A stretch of 64,000 bases of DNA, from contig JBDVJO010000011.1 in the NCBI GenBank assembly GCA_039939375.1, positions 62,001 to 126,000 on the forward strand, read 5' to 3'. This document shows positions 9,553-17,259 of the stretch, piece by piece. The translations under genes were made by a program, and so were the position numbers. The first letter of the stretch is position 1. Every line of letters starts with the position of its first letter. The notes under the pieces are model-generated. The model had not been told where the DNA came from, searched no databases, and saw nothing but the letters and a program-made list of their open reading frames with translations. Source of the stretch: Paracrocinitomix sp039939375. Its GTDB lineage: Bacteria > Bacteroidota > Bacteroidia > Flavobacteriales_D > Crocinitomicaceae.

Positions 9553-9560
9553 CAAAGTTA
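9553..9560 (-). promoter_or_regulatory. Probable -7 promoter element of purH
   Basis: The minus strand reads TAACTTTG, a full match to the Bacteroidota -7 consensus TAnnTTTG, 35 bases before the purH ATG. No good TTG is seen at the -33 position, so this half-site is only moderately supported. Confidence 0.45.
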
Positions 9561-9719
9561 GATAATAAAAGGGAGTTAACTATTTTAATCCCTTCAGAAA
9601 TTGGATTATTTTTAATAAGTGTGCCTATTTGTTAATTATTCGCTTGTTGAAGGCTTGTGGAGGGGATTAAAATTGGGGCGTTTCGTGCTTAATTATTATC
9701 CTGGACATCTTTTTGTTCT

Positions 9720-9905
9720 ATTGCGTATTTGAAATTCTGGCTTCGTTCGCCTCGAGCTTCGCCGAGCTTTTCGTTCGGCTTTGTGAATTGCTCTGCAATT
9801 CTTAAGCCTCTTCGTGCGTTCGCTATTTTCGTTGCCGAAAATGCTCACTATTCGTTTTTGCGGTTCGCCCTGGCAAACCTTTTTTAGATTCGGCTCCGCC
9901 AACTC
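9720..9905. repeat. GC-rich, hairpin-dense intergenic island
   Basis: This stretch is clearly richer in G and C than its surroundings and packed with short inverted repeats. Examples are GAATTGC/GCAATTC with a 3-base loop (9785-9801), ATTTTCG/CGAAAAT with a 4-base loop (9825-9842), GCCGA/TCGGC (near 9760-9780), and a direct repeat of CGAGCTT. A 68-residue minus-strand reading frame crosses it, but its composition (Arg/Lys/Glu-rich, no domain) looks like a by-product. It resembles dispersed non-coding repeat elements. Only a genome-wide copy search can confirm that. Confidence 0.45.
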
Positions 9906-9972
9906 ATTACTTTTTCTTTCATGCTTCAGGGTTTATTAAAACTATTTCTCATTTTAAATTAAGCTTGTTTGT

Positions 9973-10002
9973 CTCCCCCTTAGGAGGGGGATTAAGGGGG
10001 AG
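9973..10002. repeat. C/G-rich switch-like palindrome
   Basis: CTCCCCCTTA at 9973-9982 is an exact inverted repeat of TAAGGGGGAG at 9993-10002. A second, mutually exclusive hairpin pairs CCCCCT (9975-9980) with AGGGGG (9985-9990). Similar CTCCCC...GGGGAG palindromes are, from memory, scattered between genes in many Bacteroidota genomes. The function is unknown. Confidence 0.5.
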
Positions 10003-10367
10003 GACACGACAAAACCAACAGAAAATAACCGCGCCTTTTTAAGCCTTAAATGTCTTCGCCTCTGCCCTCTCGATAGGTGAAGATTTAATTAAACTCTTTA
10101 CAATAGTGCTTTGCTTCCAATTGGAATCAGGTCAAAAACGAAGAGTGAATAAATTGCGGAGTAATGAAATATGCACTTGTCACAAACTTAATCTCCCCAG
10201 TACCCCATTTTAACATTTGTTAACTGTTACTATACAACAAAACTAGCGTTAACACTGTTGATTGAGGTAAGAAGAACATTCATTGAATTAAAATGAGTTT
10301 TCGCTGAAGTTTTAAAATATAACTGGTACAAAGACGTCATACAATAAACGCAAGGACACTAGAAATT
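10003..10367. other. Gene-free leader upstream of the first ECF sigma factor
   Basis: No gene is visible here. A nine-pair hairpin (TCTTCGCCT at 10053-10061 with AGGTGAAGA at 10075-10083, one G-T pair) is the only clear structure. A TTTG is present near 10215, but I could not match a complete TTG-N19/20-TAnnTTTG promoter to the sigma-factor gene. Confidence 0.4.
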
Positions 10368-10925
10368 ATGCAACTAACACAACAAATAACTGTATCAGAT
10401 GTCATCTTAAAAGAAGGTGGCAGACTGTTCAACTTTATAAAAAAGCGTGTCAAGTCAACACTTGATGCAGAAGATATTCTTCAAGACGTATATTTTCAGT
10501 TGGCTAAAATATCAAATGATGTTCAGTCAATAGAAAAGATGAGCGCATGGTTATTTCATATCGCCCGAAATAAAATCACCGACAATTATCGTAAAAAGAA
10601 GAGTATCAATTTTTCCGAACTGGGAAGAGTAGACGCGGATGAAGAATCAATAAATTTTGAAGATTTCATTTCAGATAATGAAGATTTACAAGATGATTTA
10701 TTGACCAGAGAGAGTGTTTGGGAAGTGTTGGAAGAAGGGTTAGATGAATTACCTGAAGAACAAAGCTCTGTTTTTAAGATGCATGAGTTTGAAGGGCTTT
10801 CTTTCAAAGAGATATCAGAAAAAACGGGCGAACAAGTTAATACTTTGCTCTCGAGAAAGCGGTATGCTACCGTTTTCCTGAGAAAGAAGTTAGGAAATTT
10901 ATATCAAGAGATAAAAGAAAAATGA
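10368..10925 (+). CDS. ECF-type RNA polymerase sigma factor
   Basis: A 185-residue group 4 sigma factor. Region 2 is seen in AEDILQDVYFQLAKI and MSAWLFHIARNKITDNYRKK (core binding and -10 recognition). Region 4 is seen in LPEEQSSVFKMHEFEGLSFKE and EKTGEQVNTLLSRKRYA (helix-turn-helix for -35 recognition). An acidic linker separates the two. The stop codon overlaps the next gene's ATG (ATGA), so a 79-residue membrane protein is translationally coupled. No classical anti-sigma gene is adjacent. Its regulon cannot be told from the sequence. Confidence 0.92.
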   Translation: MQLTQQITVSDVILKEGGRLFNFIKKRVKSTLDAEDILQDVYFQLAKISNDVQSIEKMSAWLFHIARNKITDNYRKKKSINFSELGRVDADEESINFEDFISDNEDLQDDLLTRESVWEVLEEGLDELPEEQSSVFKMHEFEGLSFKEISEKTGEQVNTLLSRKRYATVFLRKKLGNLYQEIKEK

Positions 10926-11161
10926 GAAATCGAATAAATCCTTCGTGGAGAGGTTGGAGAACAGCAGCATTCATGATTCCAGTTTTTATAATTGGTGCTA
11001 TCATGTTAGTTGGCTTAGTGGTGATGTTATTGTGGAACGGGATTATGCCAGAGGTGTTTGGATTAGGGATTATTACAGTTTGGCAAGCCTTGGGATTAAT
11101 AATATTGGGAAGGATTTTATTCGGTAGATCAAAAAGACATAAAAGACATCACTATGCCTAG
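10922..11161 (+). CDS. Small membrane protein coupled to the sigma factor
   Basis: A 79-residue protein with two membrane segments (about residues 14-38 and 48-67). The segments are joined by LLWNGIMPEVFGLGIITVWQALG and followed by a very basic, His-rich tail (GRSKRHKRHHYA). From memory, proteins with this WN..MP..FG....WQA.G pattern follow sigma-factor genes in other Bacteroidota. The gene shares four bases with the sigma-factor stop, so the products should be made in fixed ratio. Membrane sequestration of the sigma factor is a plausible role but is inference only. Confidence 0.75.
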   Translation: MRNRINPSWRGWRTAAFMIPVFIIGAIMLVGLVVMLLWNGIMPEVFGLGIITVWQALGLIILGRILFGRSKRHKRHHYA

Positions 11162-11356
11162 AAAAGTCCTTTTGAATGGCATGCAAACGAGCAGCACATG
11201 CATAAGGCCAGTTGTCAAAACAACTGTCAGAACAATAGCATAATAGGATGGACTCCGCGGGTTTAACGAGTATAAATGGAGTTCATTAGTTCATAGTAAG
11301 TAGGTTAGTAAATTTGCTTTGAGTAGTAACGAAGCAATCAAACTAGGTATAGTGAT
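11162..11356 (+). ncRNA. Structured 3' region, possible small RNA
   Basis: Between the small membrane gene and a strong terminator are about 195 bases without a reading frame but with successive hairpins: CAGTTGT/ACAACTG (11209-11226), GGACTCC/GGAGTTC (11250-11284) and TTGCTT/AAGCAA (11314-11337). This could be a long structured 3' UTR of the sigma operon or an independent small RNA. It does not match tmRNA, SRP RNA or RNase P RNA as I know them. A 6S-like RNA was considered but cannot be shown. Confidence 0.3.
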
Positions 11357-11390
11357 AGCGCCAGCTTTTTGTAAGCTGGCGCTTTTTTTT
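11357..11390 (+). terminator. Strong Rho-independent terminator
   Basis: Perfect 11-base arms (AGCGCCAGCTT and AAGCTGGCGCT) with a 5-base loop are followed by eight T. It ends the sigma-factor operon and its structured 3' region. Confidence 0.93.
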
Positions 11391-11437
11391 GCGTCAAAAG
11401 AAATCAGTAGATTTAACCATAAATTATAATCAGAAAA

Positions 11438-12028
11438 ATGAAAAAATTAGCTTATATCGCCGTCCCATTATTAATGGTTTCATGTGGGGGAACCGAAGAA
11501 GTAGAAAATCAAGTTGAAGAAATTATTGAGGAGGTTGAAATTGTAGAAGAGACGGGAGACGGAGAAAAAGAAAGAAAAAGTCCTAGGGTTACTGTAGAGG
11601 CTGAAATAAATGACTTAACAGTAGCAATCGATTACGGGTCGCCACGCGTTAAAGGTCGTGAAATCTGGGGAGAATTAGTTCCTTACGATAAAATCTGGAG
11701 AGCGGGAGCTGATGAAGCAACGGCTATTACTTTTGGCTCAGACGTTCTTTTCGGAGGAAGTGCTGTAGCTGCCGGAACCTATGCCCTATTTGTAGTTCCA
11801 CATGCTGAAGGAAATTGGGAAGTCATTCTTAATGAAGAATGGAGCAAAGAAGAACACGGTGTATGGGGAGCCTATGACTACAATGCTGAGAAAGACGTTG
11901 TGAAAATTGAAGTTACTCCGACATGGAATCAAGAGACAGTAGAAGAAATGTCATTTAAAATAATGAACAGTGAATTGATCTTTGAATGGGAGTTAGCTTC
12001 GTTTAAAGTGTCTATCGAGAAAGCTTAA
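11438..12028 (+). CDS. DUF2911-domain lipoprotein
   Basis: A 196-residue lipoprotein: signal peptide with lipobox ending MVSC (Cys16), an acidic low-complexity linker (Glu/Val-rich, about residues 20-48), then a DUF2911 domain. Family segments include IDYGSPRVKGREIWGELVPY, IWRAGADEATAI and AGTYALFVVP. DUF2911 is widespread in Bacteroidota and has no established function. The stop codon TAA overlaps that of the convergent M23 peptidase gene, so there is no space for a terminator between them. Confidence 0.88.
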   Translation: MKKLAYIAVPLLMVSCGGTEEVENQVEEIIEEVEIVEETGDGEKERKSPRVTVEAEINDLTVAIDYGSPRVKGREIWGELVPYDKIWRAGADEATAITFGSDVLFGGSAVAAGTYALFVVPHAEGNWEVILNEEWSKEEHGVWGAYDYNAEKDVVKIEVTPTWNQETVEEMSFKIMNSELIFEWELASFKVSIEKA

Positions 12029-13320
12029 GATTCAGTAGAATCTTGCTCAACTATATAAGGCGTGATTGGCAATGAGTCTAGTCGCGCCTTTATTGGTTCT
12101 ATGAACTTCAAATAGTCTGGCAACAAAGAGTCAGGCATTGGAACAGAGGGAGGAAATTTCTCTGCTCTGTGATCAATTTGTTTTCCATTTTTCCAAAATC
12201 TATAACAAACATGTGGACCAGTTGCTAATCCAGTTGACCCTACATATCCTATGGTTTGACCTTGCATTACATGCACGCCTTTTTTAATTCCAGCTGCGAA
12301 ACCAGTCATGTGTAAATACTGAGTCGTGTAGACATCATCATGCTTAATCTTAACGTAGTTCCCGTTTCCTCCTGAATATGATGCCGCAATTACATAGCCA
12401 TCAGCAGTGGCCATAATGGGTGTTCCTTTTGGGGCAGCATAGTCTGTTCCAAGGTGTGCTTTCCATCTTTTCTGAACGGGGTGAAACCTTCTTCCCGAAA
12501 ATCCAGAAGATATTCTAGAATACTTAACTGGCGCCATCAAAAACGGACGTTTCATCTCTTTTCCGTTTTCATCAAACATTCCTACTTTTTGTCCAGACGA
12601 ATCAATGGCATATTTAAAGCCATAATATTCATGCCCTTGGTGTTTAAACCAAGCAGATGTGATATCACCCACTGCATAAGGCTCACCTTCAACAGATTTT
12701 TCATTATAAATAATTTTGAACTCATCACCTGGATGAAGTTTAAAGAAATCTATGGTCCAAGCAAACACGCCGGCAATGTATTCAGCCATTTCGCCGGTCA
12801 TATTGATGTCTTGTAATTGTTGATCTAGCGCAAAGGTTAGGTTTGAGTTTTGAATAATTTCTCCTGATATAAGGCGCTCATTAATTTCAGAAGGTTTCTC
12901 TCTTTTCTCTACGAGAATTGAGTCTTTCGTGAAATCAAAAACAACATATTCAACCCGATTTTTTGGGTAAATACAGTATTTGATGTTAGCTGCAGTATCT
13001 TCCATGTCTTGCAGCATGATGAATGGCGTACCTTCTTTAATGTATCTTAATCCTACTAATGAATCGGCGGCTTTATCTGCGGATATATTGATGTCATATT
13101 GGCTTAAGCCATACCCTTGAAACATGTGACTCATGGTCCAACCTGGTTGAACCGTATCTCTGACTACTTTAAAAGAATCCAAAACAAACCCATACTCTAT
13201 AACAGGTTCTGGAATTATTATTTCTTCTTCAATTGGCTCGTTCTCTGTTGTTTGTTCTCCAGCACATCCCACCAAAAGCAAAAGGAATGATAAAAAGTAA
13301 AGGGGTTTTAACGACTTCAT
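12025..13320 (-). CDS. M23-family peptidoglycan endopeptidase-like lipoprotein
   Basis: I start at the ATG at 13320 because it gives a normal lipoprotein signal peptide (MKSLKPLYFLSFLLLLVGC, Cys19). The upstream in-frame start adds 17 residues before the signal and is unlikely. The protein (431 residues) has an N-terminal LysM-like/OapA-like region and a C-terminal M23 domain with HLGTD (His289, Asp293) and LHM (His337). In the final motif the usual HxH reads H370-V-C372, so Cys replaces one zinc ligand. M23 enzymes cut peptide crosslinks in the wall. The gene order with tryptophan dioxygenase and DUF3108 is familiar from Flavobacteriia. Confidence 0.88.
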   Translation of the reverse strand: MKSLKPLYFLSFLLLLVGCAGEQTTENEPIEEEIIIPEPVIEYGFVLDSFKVVRDTVQPGWTMSHMFQGYGLSQYDINISADKAADSLVGLRYIKEGTPFIMLQDMEDTAANIKYCIYPKNRVEYVVFDFTKDSILVEKREKPSEINERLISGEIIQNSNLTFALDQQLQDINMTGEMAEYIAGVFAWTIDFFKLHPGDEFKIIYNEKSVEGEPYAVGDITSAWFKHQGHEYYGFKYAIDSSGQKVGMFDENGKEMKRPFLMAPVKYSRISSGFSGRRFHPVQKRWKAHLGTDYAAPKGTPIMATADGYVIAASYSGGNGNYVKIKHDDVYTTQYLHMTGFAAGIKKGVHVMQGQTIGYVGSTGLATGPHVCYRFWKNGKQIDHRAEKFPPSVPMPDSLLPDYLKFIEPIKARLDSLPITPYIVEQDSTES

Positions 13321-13412
13321 CATCCTGCAAAAATAAGATAGAGAATATCCATCCACAAGGCATGGGGTCATTCTTTATTAATAGTAAAGTGTTTAGAATT
13401 ATTCGTTGAGAC

Positions 13413-14441
13413 CTATATGTTATCTCTCAATTTAGACTCCTTTTTCAAGCCTTCAGCCAAGACTTCTTCAACCCAATTCTTGCCCCACTCTTCTAATTCT
13501 TGCGTGCTCCATAATTCTGGATAAAAAACACGTTTTTGAAAATAAGGTGGTAGGTATTTTTGCCAATTCGTTCCGCCGGTTCCTTTTTCATCTCCTTTAG
13601 GTCCTCCCATATAATGAGCTGCTGTTCTGAAATGTACTAGTGGCCAATTCACGTTTACATTGATGTCAAACTCTCTCATTTCTTTTCTCAAAGCTGTATT
13701 TGCTTGATCTTCTACAGAAAGTGCTTGAAATTTTTTCCAAATATTAACCGGTTGGTATTTATCTGCAAATTCATGGAAATCTGCTAAATATTTTTCTTCA
13801 AAATCCCTAAGTGTTAGGGTCTTTTCACCTGAATCTTCTACAATTGCTCCTCTTCTCCAATAAATATTATCTAATTGGGTATGGAAGTCAGCATCTTTCA
13901 ACTCTTCACGTTTATTTTGATGCACCAAATATTTCAAGTCAGTTGCGGCGATTTCAATGTATCTGTAAGATGCAGTTTGAAATCCTGAAGCAGAAAGCAA
14001 TGACATTCTAAACTTAGTAAACTGCTCCTTTTCCATTCCGAAACGCATCACGTCAAAAGACTTCACTAAGGTGTCAAAATACATATTGATTCGCTTCATT
14101 CTAGCAATAAAGAAATCTACCGAAAGTGTGTCTTTCCAACCTAAATCTTGTCCAATATCAGAGATTTCTTTCCCGTTTTTACAAATTTGCTCCATCTCAT
14201 GAGAAACCAATGAGAAATACAATTCTGTGATTTGATGATAGACAATGAATATCTTTTCATCCGGAAAATCAGTTTTTGGTTTTTGTAAACTCAACAAGGC
14301 ATCTACCTCTATGTAATCCCAATAGGTTAAAGGGTTTGCATAAATTAAACCGTCTAAATAAGAATCTAAATTTTGCCCAATAGAAGCATATTTATCTTTG
14401 AGGATGTGGATTTTTTTCAATGTTTCTTCAGACAATTCCAT
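13413..14441 (-). CDS. kynA: Tryptophan 2,3-dioxygenase family protein
   Basis: A haem dioxygenase of 342 residues that opens the indole ring of tryptophan to N-formylkynurenine, the first step of the kynurenine route. Visible family features are LTYWDYIEVDALLSLQ, YHQITELYFSLVSHE (active-site His), VNWPLVHFRTAAHYMGG (haem-ligand His) and KGTGGTNWQKYLPPYF. No other kynurenine-pathway genes are in the window. It sits in a run of minus-strand genes but with gaps of 41-57 bases on each side. Confidence 0.9.
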   Translation of the reverse strand: MELSEETLKKIHILKDKYASIGQNLDSYLDGLIYANPLTYWDYIEVDALLSLQKPKTDFPDEKIFIVYHQITELYFSLVSHEMEQICKNGKEISDIGQDLGWKDTLSVDFFIARMKRINMYFDTLVKSFDVMRFGMEKEQFTKFRMSLLSASGFQTASYRYIEIAATDLKYLVHQNKREELKDADFHTQLDNIYWRRGAIVEDSGEKTLTLRDFEEKYLADFHEFADKYQPVNIWKKFQALSVEDQANTALRKEMREFDINVNVNWPLVHFRTAAHYMGGPKGDEKGTGGTNWQKYLPPYFQKRVFYPELWSTQELEEWGKNWVEEVLAEGLKKESKLRDNI

Positions 14442-14497
14442 AATTCAGATTTTGTGGTAAAGATAATTAAAAGAATAGGGGAATTAAATGAGAAATA

Positions 14498-15103
14498 TCA
14501 GTATTGTGGTACCGTTAAATCAAATTCGTATAAATGATCTGATTCTGCTCTGAACATTCTGTTCATGCCATCAAACTTTATGTATAAATGGTCGTTGAAA
14601 ACATAGGAGGTATCATAATCCATGGCCACATCACCTACAACATATGCCATGGTATAATCTGATACTGGGGCATAAATTCCGTATCCTCTTCGGGTTAACC
14701 AACCTTGTTGTGGGAACATGTAATAAACATGATTATAGCCTTCAGGTTTAAATGTTTTCACTGGATGAATGGATCCTGTAGCAATGGTTCCGAGCATGAA
14801 TAAAGCTGAAATTACAATACCTAGAACTAAGCCTATTTTTGAGAATATTCTGCCGGCTTTGCTTTCTAAATGACTCCCCGCATAAACGAAAAGGTAGCCA
14901 AGTCCAACGATTACTAGAATGTGAGAAATTATTCCCCCAATAATAATGTACATCCCTATTTCTGGACGCCACCTTTGCTGAAAGACTTCTAGATCAATAC
15001 TGATTAAAATAACAGGTAACAAAATCAAAAATCCAATTAAAAGAGCAGGTCTTTTTTTGAGTTTTTTCACTGATTTGTCCATTTTATCGCTACCTGCCCA
15101 CAT
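14498..15103 (-). CDS. Uncharacterised membrane protein
   Basis: I do not recognise this 201-residue protein. It has three hydrophobic segments (about residues 20-36, 50-75, 88-110), then a C-terminal region of about 90 residues rich in Tyr and Phe that is probably on the outer face. A second ATG at 15082 would remove seven residues and leave the basic N-terminus MDKSVKKLKKRP. Either start is possible. No conserved catalytic motif is visible. Confidence 0.6.
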   Translation of the reverse strand: MWAGSDKMDKSVKKLKKRPALLIGFLILLPVILISIDLEVFQQRWRPEIGMYIIIGGIISHILVIVGLGYLFVYAGSHLESKAGRIFSKIGLVLGIVISALFMLGTIATGSIHPVKTFKPEGYNHVYYMFPQQGWLTRRGYGIYAPVSDYTMAYVVGDVAMDYDTSYVFNDHLYIKFDGMNRMFRAESDHLYEFDLTVPQY

Positions 15104-15116
15104 TTTTTAAAGATAC

Positions 15117-15148
15117 AAAAAAGCCCCTTCTTGAGAGAGAAGGGGCTT
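15117..15148 (-). terminator. Rho-independent terminator downstream of the DUF3108 gene
   Basis: Perfect 11-base arms (AAGCCCCTTCT and AGAAGGGGCTT) with a 6-base loop. On the minus strand the hairpin is followed by six T. It lies 60 bases after the DUF3108 stop codon. Confidence 0.88.
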
Positions 15149-15207
15149 CATCCTCCATTTGCAGTAGAGGATAACTAAACCATAAAGGCTTATTGACTCG
15201 CGTCAAG

Positions 15208-16038
15208 TTATTTTACATAAGACATTGGATTCGCTAATCCGTCCCATTTTACTAAATGCATCTTAACTGTTCCGACTTGAATTTTAGCTTTTGCCATAAT
15301 CGGAATTTTATTTTCGTCATCCGTAATGTAAGCTACCAAGGCATCATCACTTTTAAATACTCTGCCTTGCTCAACGAGTGGTGAGAATTTATGACATCTG
15401 AATTTTCCTTTTCTAGTTTTGATTACCTCTTTACCCAAGTATTTAATCTTGGTTGGGAACAACTCATCATCTAAGAAAATATCCACCTCAAAAATATCTC
15501 CCACTTTTGCATTTGAAAAGTCTAGGGTTCTAGCATAATAAAATGCTGAGATCATGTCCTGAACTTTTGAAGGAACATCAAACTCTTTTCCTTTTTCGTT
15601 CTTTACTTTGTTTTTGTGCTGAAAGAAGGTATAATCTTGATTGATTTTGAATCCATTCTCATCAACTCTTCTTTTGAACACCCACGGAACCAATGCCTTT
15701 TCGTCTATATAAGATTCATAGACATCATCCACTTTAAAAAACCATTCAAAAGCCGAAATCGTTTTTCCAACTCCTCTAACTCTCATCAGTTTTCTTCCTT
15801 TTACCGTTCGTTGAGTAGGCAATACGCTCAAGGTGGCTTCACCGGCATCCCAAACGCCATATGTTAATCTATATACTAATTTTTCTCCTGGTTTAAACGC
15901 TTTTTGCTTTAGATCTCTAAAGCCGTTTGCTTCTAACATTTCGTCTGTAACAACATCACTACCTGCGGCAGGTTCTGTGTTCGCTTTTGCAATTACTGCA
16001 AAACTCAGTGCCATGATGGCAAATATCAACTTTTGCAT
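15208..16038 (-). CDS. DUF3108-domain secreted protein
   Basis: A 276-residue protein with a signal peptide (about residues 1-19, ending AKA). The DUF3108 fold follows, recognised by FKPGEKLVYRLTYGVWDAGE, a VDDVYESYID segment, QDMISAFYYAR and VGDIFEVDIFLDDELFP. Members are predicted periplasmic or outer-membrane-associated beta-rich proteins of unknown function. They are often found beside M23 peptidase and tryptophan dioxygenase genes in Flavobacteriia, as here. It has its own terminator. Confidence 0.88.
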   Translation of the reverse strand: MQKLIFAIMALSFAVIAKANTEPAAGSDVVTDEMLEANGFRDLKQKAFKPGEKLVYRLTYGVWDAGEATLSVLPTQRTVKGRKLMRVRGVGKTISAFEWFFKVDDVYESYIDEKALVPWVFKRRVDENGFKINQDYTFFQHKNKVKNEKGKEFDVPSKVQDMISAFYYARTLDFSNAKVGDIFEVDIFLDDELFPTKIKYLGKEVIKTRKGKFRCHKFSPLVEQGRVFKSDDALVAYITDDENKIPIMAKAKIQVGTVKMHLVKWDGLANPMSYVK

Positions 16039-16118
16039 TGTGTGTTAATTTATGGTTTACAAAAAGTATAAATCAAATTCAGTGCCAAAGACATCCAAGG
16101 AATACCCTGAAATAACAA

Positions 16119-16139
16119 ATGGCTCAATGAAGGAGCCAT
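16119..16139. other. Hairpin in the gap between the DUF3108 and GT9 genes
   Basis: ATGGCTC and GAGCCAT pair around a 7-base loop in the 228-base gap. There is no T run on either side. It may be part of the DUF3108 5' leader, but there is no further support. Confidence 0.25.
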
Positions 16140-16230
16140 CTGAATAAGAATCTCGTCAAAAAATTTGTTTTAACAGAGAATACTCCGTATATTTAAAACA
16201 GAGTAAGTAGTTTTTTTCATTTCAAAAGTT

Positions 16231-16266
16231 GATGAGCTTGGCGTTAGTTAAGCTCATCTCTTTTTT
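16231..16266 (+). terminator. Hairpin with T run beyond the GT9 gene end
   Basis: GATGAGCTT and AAGCTCATC pair around a 10-base loop, with a T run following on the plus strand. No plus-strand gene precedes it. On the minus strand, where the GT9 gene ends, the hairpin is followed only by AACTTTTG. Termination of the minus-strand glycosyltransferase genes is likely but weakly supported. Confidence 0.4.
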
Positions 16267-17259
16267 TTAGGCCATAGCAAGAATGGCTTTCTCTACATCA
16301 CGTACTTCTATTTTCAAAGGTTGGGTTGGATTCAATATTTTTTCAGAAGTCAATATAACCACTTGTTTTCCAAGAGGTTGCCAGCGACCAGAATGAATTG
16401 GTTTTTTCTCTTGAAATAATCCTATTGCTTGAATATTACAAACACCCGCTATGTGTAAAGGACCAGTTGAGGCAGCCACTAAACTATCTGATTTAGAAAT
16501 AAATGCAATTAAGTCATCCAAAGACATTTTTCCTGATAAATCAAAAATATTATCCTGCACGGGTAATTTATCTCTAAAAAAAGCGGCTTCTTTTTCTGTT
16601 CCTGTAATAAATACATCATAGGTATTGGAATCTAACGAAGTAGCCAATTTCATAAAGTTGTCTACCCCCCACTCTACAGCCGACCCTTGAGATTTAGGAT
16701 GTAAAATCACTTTTTTCTTATCGCTTAGGAGGAGTTTTTCTAAGCTTGCATCTAAATCAGGGAGTTTAGAGAAGTCTAAATATTCATTCAATTGATTTAA
16801 CGAAAAGTTTTTCTTAATTCCGAGTGGTGAAAGCAATTTAGTATTCAGTTGCGACTCATGCAAATCAGATCTTTTACGACTAAAATTCACTAATTTATTG
16901 CAACTCATAATATGAAATGCTCGGTGTGCTGTTCCTATTCGAACCGGGATGTTTGCTTTTTTGGCTAATCTGGCGATTTCTTTTCTAGGGAAAACATGAA
17001 TAAACACGTCTACTTCTTGCGCCATCATCCACTTTAATTGCTCATTGTACGACAATTTTGTGAGCACTGCCCATTCCCAAACTTCATCAACATTTTTTGA
17101 GCATTGAATAATGGGTTTTGTGTAAGTATTTCCTAAAAAAACGATTTTCGCTTTGGGATACTTTTCTTTCAAAATACCCGCCAAAGGTAAGGTCAATACA
17201 ACATCTCCAATGCTGTCTGTACGACTGATCACTATTTTTTTAGGATGCGCTTTAGCCAT
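16267..17259 (-). CDS. Glycosyltransferase family 9 (heptosyltransferase-like)
   Basis: A 330-residue GT9 protein of the ADP-heptose:LPS heptosyltransferase type. Family segments are SRTDSIGDVVLTLPL at the N-terminus, the strand HPKSQGSAVEWGVDNF, DVFITGTEKEAAFF, and SLVAASTGPLHIAGVCNIQAIGLF. It is likely to add a sugar to the lipopolysaccharide core at the cytoplasmic face of the inner membrane. The acceptor is unknown. It overlaps the GT2 gene by eight bases, so the two are probably co-translated. Confidence 0.88.
   Translation of the reverse strand: MAKAHPKKIVISRTDSIGDVVLTLPLAGILKEKYPKAKIVFLGNTYTKPIIQCSKNVDEVWEWAVLTKLSYNEQLKWMMAQEVDVFIHVFPRKEIARLAKKANIPVRIGTAHRAFHIMSCNKLVNFSRKRSDLHESQLNTKLLSPLGIKKNFSLNQLNEYLDFSKLPDLDASLEKLLLSDKKKVILHPKSQGSAVEWGVDNFMKLATSLDSNTYDVFITGTEKEAAFFRDKLPVQDNIFDLSGKMSLDDLIAFISKSDSLVAASTGPLHIAGVCNIQAIGLFQEKKPIHSGRWQPLGKQVVILTSEKILNPTQPLKIEVRDVEKAILAMA

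Noticed and set aside
9696..9902. A 68-residue reading frame on the minus strand
   Set aside because: Composition is extreme (Arg, Lys, Glu), no domain is visible, and the DNA is full of hairpins. It is better explained as non-coding repeat sequence.
11162..11390. tmRNA, SRP RNA, RNase P RNA or 6S RNA
   Set aside because: No known core motif of tmRNA, SRP or RNase P RNA is visible. A 6S-like fold could not be shown without a covariance model, so only a generic structured RNA is reported.
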